A stretch of 64,000 nt of DNA from Trebonia sp035294225 (GCA_035294225.1 DATGLH010000036.1:1-64000), one strand, 5' to 3'; shown: positions 42,212-51,410, counted from the stretch's first letter. Numbers and translations: made by a program. Notes: a model not told the origin generated them from the sequence alone.

Positions 42212-43702
42212 ATGCGAGCCGTGCGGATTCCCGTGAGACGGGGGATCGGCCGGGCGCGGCGGGCCGCGGGCACCGTTCCGGGCCGCCGCCGGGCGCCCCG
42301 GCTGACGCCCGCAGCGGTGCTCGCGGCCGCCGTCTGCGCGGTCGCGGCGTGCGCGGGCGGCGGCGCCCCGGGCGGCGGCGCGACCGCGCCCGCGCAGCGC
42401 ACGATAGGCGGCACCGGGGCCGGCCCGGGGCCGTACCCCGCCGCGGCGTGGCCGGAGTTCAACCAGAACGCGGCGCGGACCGGCGTCGCCGCCGGCCCGC
42501 CGGCCGCCGGCCCGCTCAGCCTCCGGTGGACCGCGCGCCTCGACGGCGCCGTCTACGGCCAGCCGCTGGTGGTCGGCGACATGGTGATCGCGGCGACCGA
42601 GAACGACAGCGTCTACGCGCTCAGCGAGTCGACGGGGCGGGTGCTGTGGCGCAGTCACGTCGGCACCCCGGTCCCGCTGAGCAGCCTGCCGTGCGGCGAC
42701 ATCGACCCGCTGGGCATCACGGGCACCCCGGCGTACGACGCCGGCGACGGCCTGGTCTACGCGGTGGCGGAGACCGCCGGGTATCACCACGTGCTGTTCG
42801 GGCTGTCGGTGCGGGACGGGACCGTCCGGGTGGAGCGCGACATACCAGCGCCGGACGGGCACCCGGAGGACGACCAGCAGCGGCCGGGGCTGGCGATCGA
42901 CGCCGGGCGGGTCTACGTGACGTTCGGCGGGCTGGCGGGCGACTGCGGCCAGTATGCCGGCTCGGTCGTCGGGGTGCCGGTGTCCGGCGGCGGCCCGCTG
43001 GTCAGCTGGCGCGTCCCGACCCGCAAGGGGGGCGCCATCTGGGGCACCGCCGGGCCGGTCGCCGGGCCGGACGGCGACCTGTGGGTCTCCACGGGAAACG
43101 GCGCGGCCGGGGCCGGGCAGGCCTACGACGGGAGCGACTCGGTCACCCGGCTCAGCCCGGGCCTGGTGCGGATGAGCTTCTTCGCGCCGGAGGTCTGGGC
43201 CCAGGACAACCAGACCGACGCCGATCTCGGCTCCACCCAGCCGGTGCTCGCCGCCGGGGGCGCGGCGTTCATCATGGGCAAGCGCGGCGTCGGCTACCTG
43301 CTTGACGCGGCGAACCTGGGCGGCATCGGCGGCCAGCTGGCGGCGCGGCCCGTCTGCGCCGCGTTCGGCGCGGCCGCCGTCGACGGTGACACGGTGTACG
43401 AGCCGTGCTCGGACGGCGGCATGGCGGCCATCGCCGTGAACGCGGCCGACCGCAAGATCAGCGTGCTGTGGCGCGGCCCCTCCGGCGCGGCCGGCTCGCC
43501 GGTCGTCGGCGGGGGCGCCGTCTGGGTCACCCGGTACAGCGACAGCGATGGCGCGCTGTACGAACTCGATCCGGCCAGCGGCGCCGTCAAGGGCCAGCTC
43601 ACGATCGACGAGGGGCTGCCGCACTTCTCGTCGCTGTCCCTCGCGGGAGGCACCGCGTTCGTGGGCACCCTGCGCGGGGTGGTCGCCGTCAGCGGGGCAT
43701 GA
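42212..43702 (+). CDS. PQQ-propeller-type secreted protein
   Basis: A 496-residue protein with an Arg-rich N-terminus and a long hydrophobic signal ending AVAACAGGG, probably a lipobox (AVAAC). The rest is a beta-propeller with repeated blocks such as LSLRWTARLDGAVYGQPLVVGD, ENDSVYALSESTGRVLWRS and GSPVVGGGAVWVTRYS, the PQQ-like/polyvinyl-alcohol-dehydrogenase type. Whether it binds PQQ or is a structural propeller cannot be decided; the Trp/Asp ligand set of true quinoproteins is not evident. Confidence 0.78.
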   Translation: MRAVRIPVRRGIGRARRAAGTVPGRRRAPRLTPAAVLAAAVCAVAACAGGGAPGGGATAPAQRTIGGTGAGPGPYPAAAWPEFNQNAARTGVAAGPPAAGPLSLRWTARLDGAVYGQPLVVGDMVIAATENDSVYALSESTGRVLWRSHVGTPVPLSSLPCGDIDPLGITGTPAYDAGDGLVYAVAETAGYHHVLFGLSVRDGTVRVERDIPAPDGHPEDDQQRPGLAIDAGRVYVTFGGLAGDCGQYAGSVVGVPVSGGGPLVSWRVPTRKGGAIWGTAGPVAGPDGDLWVSTGNGAAGAGQAYDGSDSVTRLSPGLVRMSFFAPEVWAQDNQTDADLGSTQPVLAAGGAAFIMGKRGVGYLLDAANLGGIGGQLAARPVCAAFGAAAVDGDTVYEPCSDGGMAAIAVNAADRKISVLWRGPSGAAGSPVVGGGAVWVTRYSDSDGALYELDPASGAVKGQLTIDEGLPHFSSLSLAGGTAFVGTLRGVVAVSGA

Positions 43703-43897
43703 CGCTCGCGGCGCGGAGGCACCACGGGCCCGTTCGGGATGATGATCCTGATTTATGTTACGCCGAGTAATCGAAATCATCGCGAAACGCGACGTACCGG
43801 TCGTGTTTCATCAGGGTTCCGCTTGCACAGGTGCCGTTGCCGCTCCGGCGGGGTTTGATGGAGACGTAGGCACTGTGAGGTCGGGAGGCGATGCATC

Positions 43898-44416
43898 GTG
43901 CCGGCGGTGCGCCGGATCATCGTAGGGGTGCACGGGTCGCTGGGCAGCCTGCAGGCGCTGCGCTACGCCGTGGAAGAGGCGCGGGCCCGGCGCGTGCCGC
44001 TGGTGCCCGTGATCGCCTGGATCCCGCCCGGGGGCGAGATGGCCGAGCGGCGGTGCCCGTCCCCTTACCTGTGCCAGGTATGGCGGGACGCCGCCCGGCA
44101 GCGGCTGTTCGCCGCGTTCGAGGAGGGCCTCGGCGGCGTGCCGGACGACGTCTGGGTCGAGCCGTGCGTGGAGCGCGGCGAGACCGGGCCGGTCCTGGTG
44201 GACATGGCCAGCCAGCCGGGAGATCTGCTGGTCATCGGGACGGGGAGGCGGTCGCTTATCGGCCGGGCGCTGCGCAGGTCGGTCGGCCGGTACTGCCTCG
44301 CGCACGCGAAGTGCCCGGTGCTCGCGGTGCCGCCGTCGGCGCTGATGGACGAGGTGGCGCGCGGCTTCCGGCCGTGGCCGCTGCGCGGGCACCGGGTGCT
44401 CGTGCCGGACGGCTGA
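43898..44416 (+). CDS. Universal stress protein UspA family
   Basis: A 172-residue single-domain Usp from GTG 43898 with GGGAGG eight bases upstream. The fold shows RRIIVGVHGSLGSLQALRYAVEEA at the start and, near the end, LVIGTGRRSLIGRALRRSVG, which follows the ATP-binding G-2x-G-9x-G pattern. Such proteins bind ATP or other nucleotides and respond to stress. It lies just before the kdp operon, and KdpD itself contains a Usp domain. Confidence 0.85.
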   Translation: MPAVRRIIVGVHGSLGSLQALRYAVEEARARRVPLVPVIAWIPPGGEMAERRCPSPYLCQVWRDAARQRLFAAFEEGLGGVPDDVWVEPCVERGETGPVLVDMASQPGDLLVIGTGRRSLIGRALRRSVGRYCLAHAKCPVLAVPPSALMDEVARGFRPWPLRGHRVLVPDG

Positions 44417-44452
44417 GGGCTGCCCGGTACACGGCTGAGGGCTGCCCGGTAC
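44410..44452. repeat. Two-copy 22-bp direct repeat at the end of the usp gene
   Basis: CGGCTGAGGGCTGCCCGGTA-C appears at 44410-44430 and again at 44432-44452. The first copy includes the stop codon of the universal stress protein gene, so the 3' end has been duplicated. Confidence 0.7.
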
Positions 44453-44668
44453 GTGGCGAGCCCGGGCGCCGCGCGGCACTCGCGCATGGGGTCCGTTAGG
44501 AAGCCGGATGCGTCCGCATGGGCTCTGTGAGGACCGCGATTTCACCCGCTGGCCAGGACTTTGATTGTGCCGTCGAGGCTGCCGACCCCCATCGGGGCGG
44601 CTGGCACAGGGATATCCGGCGGCTAGCCAGACGCCCCGGCGCCGCGCGGTATCAGCCTAGGAGTTGCC

Positions 44669-44758
44669 ATGGATGACTTGCTGGTCACCGGCATGACCAT
44701 TGTCGTCTTCGCCGTGCTCTTCCTCATCGTCCGGGGGGCCGAGCACCTTGAGCGCTGA
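44669..44758 (+). CDS. 29-residue membrane peptide preceding kdpF
   Basis: ATG 44669, with TAGGAG five bases upstream, opens MDDLLVTGMTIVVFAVLFLI and ends VRGAEHLER. It is one transmembrane helix with a short charged tail, close in size and form to KdpF. It ends eleven bases inside the kdpF frame, so the two are translationally coupled. Similar tiny genes stand before kdpF in other actinomycetes as far as memory goes. It may be a second accessory subunit of the Kdp complex; function unproven. Confidence 0.7.
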   Translation: MDDLLVTGMTIVVFAVLFLIVRGAEHLER

Positions 44759-44837
44759 GAACTGGGTCGGCCTGGCCGCAGCCGTCGTGCTCACGGTCTA
44801 CCTCGTTTACGCACTCGTCCGGCCGGAGCGATTCTGA
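44748..44837 (+). CDS. kdpF: K+-transporting ATPase small subunit KdpF
   Basis: A 29-residue peptide with TTG start at 44748: residues SAENWVGLAAAVVLTVYLVY are followed by ALVRPERF. The single helix and the C-terminal LxRPERF are the KdpF signature. KdpF stabilises the KdpABC complex in the membrane. Its TGA overlaps the kdpA ATG by one base. Confidence 0.88.
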   Translation: MSAENWVGLAAAVVLTVYLVYALVRPERF

Positions 44838-46498
44838 TGAACCCTGCACTCGCGGGCTTCTTGCAGGCCGCGCTGCTCGTCGCGGCGCTGGCGGCCTGCC
44901 ACATACCGCTGGGCAATTACATGGCCCGCGTCTTCATGTCCGGCAGGCACCTGCGGGTAGAGAGCGCCTTCTACCGGGTGATGGGCATCGACGCCGAAGC
45001 CGACCAGCGCTGGGGCACCTACGCCCGTTCCATGCTGGCGTTCTCCGGGGTCTGCGTCCTGTTCCTGTACCTGCTGGAGCGGATACAGCAGTGGCTGCCG
45101 TATTCCAACGGGCAGACGGCCGTCCCGCCGTTCCTGGCGTGGAACACCGCCGCGTCGTTCGTCACGAACACGAACTGGCAGAACTACGCCGGCGAGACCA
45201 CGATGGGCTACGTCGTCCAGATGGCCGGGCTGGCGGTGCAGAACTTCGTCAGCGCCGCGGTCGGCATCGTCGTCGCGATCGCGCTGGTCCGCGGCTTCAT
45301 GCGGAACAAGACCGACCGGCTCGGCAACTTCTGGGTCGACCTGACCCGGATCGTGGTCCGGGTGCTGCTGCCGCTGGCGGTGCTCGGCGCGGTGGTCTTG
45401 ATGGCCTGCGGCGTGATCGACAACTTCAACCTGACCCACGTGATCTCGACGCTCGACGGCGGCCAGCAGACGATGGTGGGCGGCCCGGTGGCCTCGCAGG
45501 AGGTCATCAAGGAGCTGGGCAACAACGGCGGCGGGTTCTTCAACGCGAACTCGGCGCACCCGTTCGAGAACCCGACCCCGTTCTCGAACTGGTTCGAGAT
45601 CTTCCTGATGCTCGTGATCCCGTTCGCGCTGCCCCGCACGTTCGGCACGATGGCCGGCGACAAACGGCAGGGCTACCTGATCGTCGCCGTGATGGCGGGG
45701 CTGTGGCTGGCCTCCGTCGGCCTGATGTCGCTGTTCGAGTGGCAGCACGCGGGCACCGCGCTGCAGGCAGCGGGCGGCGCGATGGAGGGCAAGGAGGTCC
45801 GGTTCGGCCTCCCGGGCTCGACCCTGTTCGGCACCACGGCGACGGCCACCTCCACCGGGGCGGTCAACTCGTTCTTCGACTCCTACACCCCGTTCGGCGG
45901 CATGATCGCCCTGTTCAACATGATGCTCGGGGAGGTCATACCCGGCGGCGTCGGCGCGGGACTGTACGGCATGCTCATCCTGGCCGTGCTGACCGTGTTC
46001 ATCGGCGGCCTCATGGTCGGGCGCACCCCCGAGTACCTCGGCAAGAAGATCCGCCCGGCCGAGATGAAGTGGGCGGCCGCCTACATCCTGGCCACGCCGC
46101 TGTCCGCCCTGGTCGGCGCGGCGCTGTCGCTGGGCATGCAGGTGCCGCGGCGGTCGATCCTCAACCCGGGGCCGCACGGCCTCACCGAGGTCATCTATGC
46201 GTTCACCTCGATGGCCAACAACAACGGCTCGGCGTTCGCCGGGCTGGCCGCCAACACCGGCTGGTACAACCTGGCCGGCGGCACGGTGATGCTCACGGCC
46301 AGGTTCGTCCCGATGATCTTCGTGCTTGCGCTCGGCGGCTCGCTGGCCAGGCAGCAGACCGTGCCGGAGTCAGCCGGCACGCTGCGGACGCACGGGCCGC
46401 TGTTCGCCGGGCTGCTGATCGGCGTGATCATCATCCTCGTCGGCCTGACCTACTTCCCCGCGCTCGCACTCGGCCCGTTCGCTGAAGGACTGCACTGA
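44837..46498 (+). CDS. kdpA: K+-transporting ATPase channel subunit KdpA
   Basis: A 553-residue potassium-binding subunit with ten or more transmembrane helices. Selectivity-filter-like motifs are seen in the four repeats, including TNTNWQNYAGETTMGY, ELGNNGGGFFNANSAHPFENP (partial: NNGGGFF) and SMANNNGSAFAGL. It passes K+ across the membrane using energy from KdpB. Length and motifs are normal. Start and stop overlap kdpF and kdpB respectively. Confidence 0.95.
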   Translation: MNPALAGFLQAALLVAALAACHIPLGNYMARVFMSGRHLRVESAFYRVMGIDAEADQRWGTYARSMLAFSGVCVLFLYLLERIQQWLPYSNGQTAVPPFLAWNTAASFVTNTNWQNYAGETTMGYVVQMAGLAVQNFVSAAVGIVVAIALVRGFMRNKTDRLGNFWVDLTRIVVRVLLPLAVLGAVVLMACGVIDNFNLTHVISTLDGGQQTMVGGPVASQEVIKELGNNGGGFFNANSAHPFENPTPFSNWFEIFLMLVIPFALPRTFGTMAGDKRQGYLIVAVMAGLWLASVGLMSLFEWQHAGTALQAAGGAMEGKEVRFGLPGSTLFGTTATATSTGAVNSFFDSYTPFGGMIALFNMMLGEVIPGGVGAGLYGMLILAVLTVFIGGLMVGRTPEYLGKKIRPAEMKWAAAYILATPLSALVGAALSLGMQVPRRSILNPGPHGLTEVIYAFTSMANNNGSAFAGLAANTGWYNLAGGTVMLTARFVPMIFVLALGGSLARQQTVPESAGTLRTHGPLFAGLLIGVIIILVGLTYFPALALGPFAEGLH

Positions 46499-48681
46499 TG
46501 GCTGGCATACGGTCAACGTCACACTCGCCCCGCCAGGTCCCGTCCGGGGAGGGGGTCCCGTCCGGGGACGGCGCCGCCCCGGCCGGCACCAGGCCCCCCG
46601 CCCAGGTCCGCCGCGTCGGCGGCGGGCTGCTCGACCCGCGCATGCTGTGGCAGTCGCTGCCTGACGCCATCAGGAAGCTGGACCCCCGGGTCCAGATCAG
46701 GAACCCGGTCATGTTCGTCGTCGAGGTCGGGTCGGTGCTGACCACGTACTCGGCGGTCATTCACAGCTCGGTCTTCGCCTGGACGATCACCGCCTGGCTG
46801 TGGCTGACCGTGCTGTTCGCCAACCTGGCGGAGGCTGTCGCCGAGGGCCGCGGCAAGGCCCAGGCGCAGGCGCTGCGGCGGACCAAGCGGGAGGCCGTGG
46901 CGCGCAGGCTGGCCGGCTGGAAGCCCGGCGACACCGCCTACCGCATCACGGAAGTGCCCGGCACGCAGCTCGCCGTCGGCGACTTCGTGATCGTCGAGGC
47001 GGGCGAGGTGATCCCCGGCGACGGGGATGTGGTCGAGGGCGTGGCCTCGGTTGACGAGTCCGCCATCACCGGCGAGTCCGCCCCGGTGATCCGCGAGTCC
47101 GGCGGCGACAGATCCGCGGTCACCGGCGGCACGAAGGTGCTGTCGGACCGGATCATCGTCAAGATCACCTCCAAGCCGGGCGAGACGTTCATCGACCGGA
47201 TGATCGCCCTGGTCGAGGGCGCCTCGCGGCAGAAGACGCCGAACGAGGTGGCGCTGAACGTGCTGCTGGCCTCGCTGACGCTGATCTTCGTGATCGCGGT
47301 CGTCACCTTGCAGCCGATGGCCTACTACTCGAAGGCGCCGCAGAACCTCATCATCCTGGTGTCGCTGATCGTCGCGCTGATCCCGACCACGATCGGCGCG
47401 CTGCTGTCGGCGATCGGCATCGCCGGCATGGACCGGCTGGTCCAGCGCAACGTGCTGGCGATGTCGGGGCGGGCCGTCGAGGCGGCCGGGGACGTGAACA
47501 CGCTGCTGCTGGACAAGACCGGCACGATCACGATCGGCAACCGCCAGGCGAGCGAGTTCCTGCCGGTCGCGGGGGTGGAGGCGGCCTACCTGGCCGATGC
47601 GGCGCAACTGTCCTCGCTGGCCGACGAGACCCCCGAGGGCCGCTCCGTGGTCGTGCTCGCCAAGGAGCGGTTCGGCATCCGCGAGCGCTCGGCCGGCGAG
47701 CTGAGCGACCCGGCCGGGCAGCACCGGGCGGTGTTCGTGCCGTTCACCGCGCAGACCAGGATGAGCGGGGTTGACCTGGCCGACGGGCGGCAGATCCGCA
47801 AGGGCGCGGCCGCGGCCGTGCGGCAGTGGGTCCGCGACAACGGCGGCGCGCTGGAGGAGGAGCTAGGCCGGATGACCGACGGGATCTCCGCGGCCGGGGG
47901 CACGCCGCTGGTCGTGGCCGAGAAGGCCGGCGGCACCGCGCGGGCGCTCGGCGTCATCCACCTGAAGGACATCGTCAAGGAGGGCATCGCCGAGCGGTTC
48001 GCCGAGATGCGGGCCATGGGCATCCGCACCGTGATGATCACCGGCGACAACCCGCTGACCGCGCGCGCCATCGCGGAAGAGTCCGGCGTCGACGACTTCC
48101 TCGCGGAGGCGACGCCGGAAGACAAGATGGCGCTGATCAAGAAGGAGCAGGAGGGCGGCAAGCTCGTCGCGATGACCGGCGACGGCACCAACGACGCGCC
48201 CGCCCTGGCCCAGGCCGACGTCGGGGTGGCGATGAACACCGGGACGATGGCCGCCAAGGAAGCCGGGAACATGGTGGACCTGGACTCCAACCCGACCAAG
48301 CTCATCGAGATCGTCCAGATCGGCAAGCAGCTGCTGATCACTCGCGGGGCCCTGACCACGTTCTCCATCGCCAACGACGTCGCGAAGTACTTCGCGATCA
48401 TCCCCGCGATGTTCGCCGGGGTGTTCCCCGGCCTGGGGAAGCTCAACATCATGCACCTGCACAGCGCGAACTCGGCGATCGCCTCGGCGATCATCTTCAA
48501 CGCGCTCATCATCGTCGCGCTGATCCCGCTGGCGCTGCGCGGTGTCCGGTACAAGCCGTCGTCCGCGAGCGCCATGCTCCGCAGGAACCTGTGGATCTAC
48601 GGCGTCGGCGGCCTGATCATCCCGTTCATATTCATCAAGGGGATCGATCTCATCATCATGAACGTCCCCGGATTCAGGTGA
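46498..48681 (+). CDS. kdpB: K+-transporting P-type ATPase subunit KdpB
   Basis: A 727-residue P-type ATPase. The actuator domain has SAITGESAPV, the phosphorylation site is LLLDKTGTIT with Asp339, and the hinge is MTGDGTNDAPALAQADVGVA. The first 45 residues (Ser/Gly/Pro-rich with a PSGEGVPSGDG duplication) extend beyond the Escherichia coli protein, as often in actinomycetes. ATP hydrolysis powers high-affinity K+ uptake under potassium limitation. ATG overlaps the kdpA stop codon. Confidence 0.95.
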   Translation: MAGIRSTSHSPRQVPSGEGVPSGDGAAPAGTRPPAQVRRVGGGLLDPRMLWQSLPDAIRKLDPRVQIRNPVMFVVEVGSVLTTYSAVIHSSVFAWTITAWLWLTVLFANLAEAVAEGRGKAQAQALRRTKREAVARRLAGWKPGDTAYRITEVPGTQLAVGDFVIVEAGEVIPGDGDVVEGVASVDESAITGESAPVIRESGGDRSAVTGGTKVLSDRIIVKITSKPGETFIDRMIALVEGASRQKTPNEVALNVLLASLTLIFVIAVVTLQPMAYYSKAPQNLIILVSLIVALIPTTIGALLSAIGIAGMDRLVQRNVLAMSGRAVEAAGDVNTLLLDKTGTITIGNRQASEFLPVAGVEAAYLADAAQLSSLADETPEGRSVVVLAKERFGIRERSAGELSDPAGQHRAVFVPFTAQTRMSGVDLADGRQIRKGAAAAVRQWVRDNGGALEEELGRMTDGISAAGGTPLVVAEKAGGTARALGVIHLKDIVKEGIAERFAEMRAMGIRTVMITGDNPLTARAIAEESGVDDFLAEATPEDKMALIKKEQEGGKLVAMTGDGTNDAPALAQADVGVAMNTGTMAAKEAGNMVDLDSNPTKLIEIVQIGKQLLITRGALTTFSIANDVAKYFAIIPAMFAGVFPGLGKLNIMHLHSANSAIASAIIFNALIIVALIPLALRGVRYKPSSASAMLRRNLWIYGVGGLIIPFIFIKGIDLIIMNVPGFR

Positions 48682-48688
48682 TCTGGCA

Positions 48689-49345
48689 ATGAATCGCCTT
48701 CCCACGCTCGTAAGACAGCACATCGCGGCGTTCCGCGCGCTGCTCGTGTTCACCGTGGTCTGCGGGATCGCCTACCCCGTGGTCATGGCGGGCGTCGCGC
48801 AGCTCGCGTTCAGGCACCAGGCGGACGGGTCGCTGGTGACCTACCACGGCAAGGTCATCGGGTCCTCGCTCCTGTGCCAGGAGTTCGTGGACTCACACGG
48901 GAACCCCCTGCCGCAGTACTTCCAGCCCCGGCCGTCCAACGCGTCCAGCTCGTCGGTGAAGAACGACTACGGCTGCGACCCGAACTACTCCGGGGCTACC
49001 AACCTCGGCCCGGACAGCCCGGCGCTCCTGCAAGACGTCAAGCAGCGCCAAGAGCAGATCGCGAAGTTCGACCACGTGTCCGTCTCGCAGATCCCGCCGG
49101 ACGCGGTCACCTCGTCCGGCTCCGGTCTCGACCCGGACATCTCGCCGCAGTACGCGGACATCCAGGTCAACCGGGTCGCCGCGGCGCGGCACCTGCCCGT
49201 GTCGGAGGTCCAGTCCCTGGTCAACAGGTACACCCAGGGCCGGACGCTCGGCTTCCTCGGCGAGCCTCGCGTGGACGTGCTCACGCTGAACATCGCCCTC
49301 GACGAACTGCCCGGCCAGGCCAAGTACGCCGGGGCCGGAGCGTGA
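48689..49345 (+). CDS. kdpC: K+-transporting ATPase subunit KdpC
   Basis: A 218-residue subunit with one N-terminal helix (FTVVCGIAYPVVMAGVAQL) and an extracytoplasmic domain containing LLCQEF, YFQPRPS and the LNIALDEL end. KdpC acts as a catalytic chaperone that raises nucleotide affinity of KdpB. It starts seven bases after kdpB. Its last codons lie in a 17-bp tandem repeat. Confidence 0.94.
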   Translation: MNRLPTLVRQHIAAFRALLVFTVVCGIAYPVVMAGVAQLAFRHQADGSLVTYHGKVIGSSLLCQEFVDSHGNPLPQYFQPRPSNASSSSVKNDYGCDPNYSGATNLGPDSPALLQDVKQRQEQIAKFDHVSVSQIPPDAVTSSGSGLDPDISPQYADIQVNRVAAARHLPVSEVQSLVNRYTQGRTLGFLGEPRVDVLTLNIALDELPGQAKYAGAGA

Positions 49346-49380
49346 GGACACCCGGAGCGTGAGGACACCCGGAGCGTGAG
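49337..49380. repeat. 17-bp tandem repeat at the kdpC stop codon
   Basis: GGAGCGTGAGGACACCC is repeated at 49337-49353 and 49354-49370 with a third partial copy. The first copy contains the kdpC TGA. It separates kdpFABC from the kinase gene. Confidence 0.75.
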
Positions 49381-49529
49381 GGAACATGGGGGCGTGCCCG
49401 CGACCGCCCGGGCCAGCTGGCCAGCCCGGCCCGGGCCTTTCCGGCGTGCGCTGACGTCCCCCGCCGGATGCGGGTAATCTCAGCGTGCGGCCTCACCGTG
49501 CGGTGTTGCCGGGTGTCTTGGGAGCAGGG

Positions 49530-51212
49530 ATGGAACCGCTTTCCGCGAACGATCCCCATGCGGTGGGAGAGTTCCAGTTGCGCGCCCGGCTGGGCGCCGG
49601 CGGCATGGGCCGGGTATACCTCGGCTTCTCCCCCGCCGGCCGGGCGGTGGCCGTCAAGGTCGTCCACCCGGAACTCGCGCGGGACGCCGAGTTCCGGCAG
49701 CGGTTCAGCCGTGAGGTGGCGGCCGCGCGCGCGGTCAGCGGCATGTATACCGCCCCCGTGGTGGCCGCGGGCCTGGACGACGACCCGCCCTGGCTGGCGA
49801 CCGCCTACGTGCCCGGGCCGTCGCTGGCCGACGTGGTCTCCCGGCACGGGCCGCTGCCGGAGCCGGCCGTATGGCGGCTCGCCGCCGGGCTGGCCGAGGC
49901 GCTGCGCGCGGTGCACGCCTGCGGCCTCGTGCACCGTGACCTCAAGCCGGCCAACATCCTGCTCGCCGGGGACGGGCCATACGTGATCGACTTCGGCATC
50001 TCCCGGGCGTTCGAGGGCACGTCGGTGACCGCCGCCGGGATGGTGGTGGGCACGCCCGGCTACATGTCACCGGAACAGGCCGAAGGCATGCCGGCCGGTC
50101 CGGCCAGCGACGTCTTCTCGCTCGGCTGCGTGCTTGCCTACGCGGCGACGGGCAGCGCGCCATTCGGCGGCGGGAGCGCGGCGTCGGTTCTGTACCGGGT
50201 GGTCACCGGGCAGCCGGACCTCACCGGGGTCGCGGGCACGCTGCGGGAGGTGATCTCCGCCTGCCTGGCCAAGGACCCGGCGCGGCGGCCGGACCCGGCC
50301 GCCCTGGGCGCGATGATCGCGCAGGCGGCCCCGGCGGTCACCGCGACGCCCGCCTCGTTCTGGCCGCAGCCGCTGGCGGAGCTCATCCGGGCCTTCCAGG
50401 CTCACCCCGCGCAGGAGGGTCTGGCGCGGGCCGGCATGCCCGGCCCGGGGCAGACGGCCACGGCGCAGGCGCAGCCGGGGGCGGGGCAGCAGGCGCAGGG
50501 GCAGCCGGGGCCGGGGCAGCAGGCGCAGGCGCACCCGGGGCCGGGGCAGCAGGCGCAGGGTCAGCCGGGGCCGGCGCGGGCGCCGTCCGGCATGGTGCTC
50601 GACGGGTACCACGCCATGGCGACCGCGAGCATGGCCGCGCAGCGGCCGGCGACGGCCGCGTCCGCCGCCGGCCCTGCCCAGCCGGTGTCCTGGCCGCCGC
50701 CCGCCGCGGCGCCCCCGTGGCCGCAGCCCGCGGCCCCGGGCGCGATGTCCCGGTACGCGCCGGCACCCCAGCAGCGGCGGCAGCCCGCGCCGGTGCTCGC
50801 CGCGGCCTGGCTGATGTGCTCCGGAGCGGCCGCGAGCCTGCTGGGCATGATCGCCGCCATCACGACCATCAGCCGGCTCAAGGTCGCCTACCTCAGGAAT
50901 CACCCGGCCGCGGACCCGGTGAACGCCAGCCATCTCGCCATCGCCGGCGACCTGGCGGTGGTCCTCGGGTCGCTGCTCAGCATCGCCTTGTGGCTCTGGC
51001 TGGCGGCGGCCTGCGCGAAGGGGCGCGGCTGGGTCCGGGCGGCCGGGACCGTCCTGTTCGGCATCGACACCCTCGGCTTCCTGGCCACGATCAGCCGGCC
51101 CGGCATCCCCGCGATCAAGAGCACCCACCTGATGATCTGGCTGATAGGCCTGGTGACGGTGATATTCCTGTGGCGGCGCCAGTCGAGTGAGTACTTCGCG
51201 CGCGGACGTTAG
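49530..51212 (+). CDS. Hanks-type Ser/Thr protein kinase with C-terminal four-helix membrane domain
   Basis: A 560-residue kinase from ATG 49530. Residues 10-275 form the kinase domain: GAGGMGRVYLG loop, Lys43 in AVKVVHPE, HRDLKPANIL with Asp137, and DFG Asp154. It is followed by a Gln/Pro/Gly-rich linker (residues about 310-350, four 10-residue repeats) and four C-terminal helices homologous to the protein at 36207-36701. PASTA sensor domains, usual in PknB, are absent. It lies between kdpC and kdpD, so a link to K+ homeostasis is plausible but inferred. The domain is likely membrane-anchored with the kinase inside. Confidence 0.88.
   Translation: MEPLSANDPHAVGEFQLRARLGAGGMGRVYLGFSPAGRAVAVKVVHPELARDAEFRQRFSREVAAARAVSGMYTAPVVAAGLDDDPPWLATAYVPGPSLADVVSRHGPLPEPAVWRLAAGLAEALRAVHACGLVHRDLKPANILLAGDGPYVIDFGISRAFEGTSVTAAGMVVGTPGYMSPEQAEGMPAGPASDVFSLGCVLAYAATGSAPFGGGSAASVLYRVVTGQPDLTGVAGTLREVISACLAKDPARRPDPAALGAMIAQAAPAVTATPASFWPQPLAELIRAFQAHPAQEGLARAGMPGPGQTATAQAQPGAGQQAQGQPGPGQQAQAHPGPGQQAQGQPGPARAPSGMVLDGYHAMATASMAAQRPATAASAAGPAQPVSWPPPAAAPPWPQPAAPGAMSRYAPAPQQRRQPAPVLAAAWLMCSGAAASLLGMIAAITTISRLKVAYLRNHPAADPVNASHLAIAGDLAVVLGSLLSIALWLWLAAACAKGRGWVRAAGTVLFGIDTLGFLATISRPGIPAIKSTHLMIWLIGLVTVIFLWRRQSSEYFARGR
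50461..50577 (+). repeat. Four-copy 30-bp tandem repeat inside the kinase linker
   Basis: Units of 30 bp at about 50461, 50491, 50521 and 50551 encode the 10-residue repeat QPGPGQQAQG. They form a flexible linker between the kinase domain and the membrane domain. In-frame copy number probably varies between strains. Confidence 0.75.
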
Positions 51213-51239
51213 GCCGCCCGCGATGCCGGGAGAGCCAGC

Positions 51240-51410
51240 GCTGTCATGAGGTCCGCAGCCCCGCGCGTACTGCCATGGATCGGGCGGCAGGTCCAGCAGG
51301 CGGTTCAGGCTGTCATGAGGTCCGCAGCCCCCGCGCGTGCTGCCATCCGTGATGCAGCCCGGCGACGCCGCGGTCCCTGTACTGCCATGAGGTCCGCGGC
51401 CCGCGCGCAG
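51240..51410. repeat. Three-copy dispersed repeat, 70-bp period
   Basis: Copies begin GCTGTCATGAGGTCCGCAGC at 51240 and 51309, and a shorter third (ACTGCCATGAGGTCCGCGGC) starts at 51381. The copies are 30-38 bp and end in CTGCCAT. They fill the gap between the convergent kinase and DUF4239 genes. No coding role is seen. Confidence 0.7.

Noticed and set aside
42092..43780. Minus-strand open frame of about 560 codons over the PQQ-propeller gene
   Set aside because: Composition is that of an antisense shadow, while the plus strand encodes a clear signal peptide and propeller blocks.
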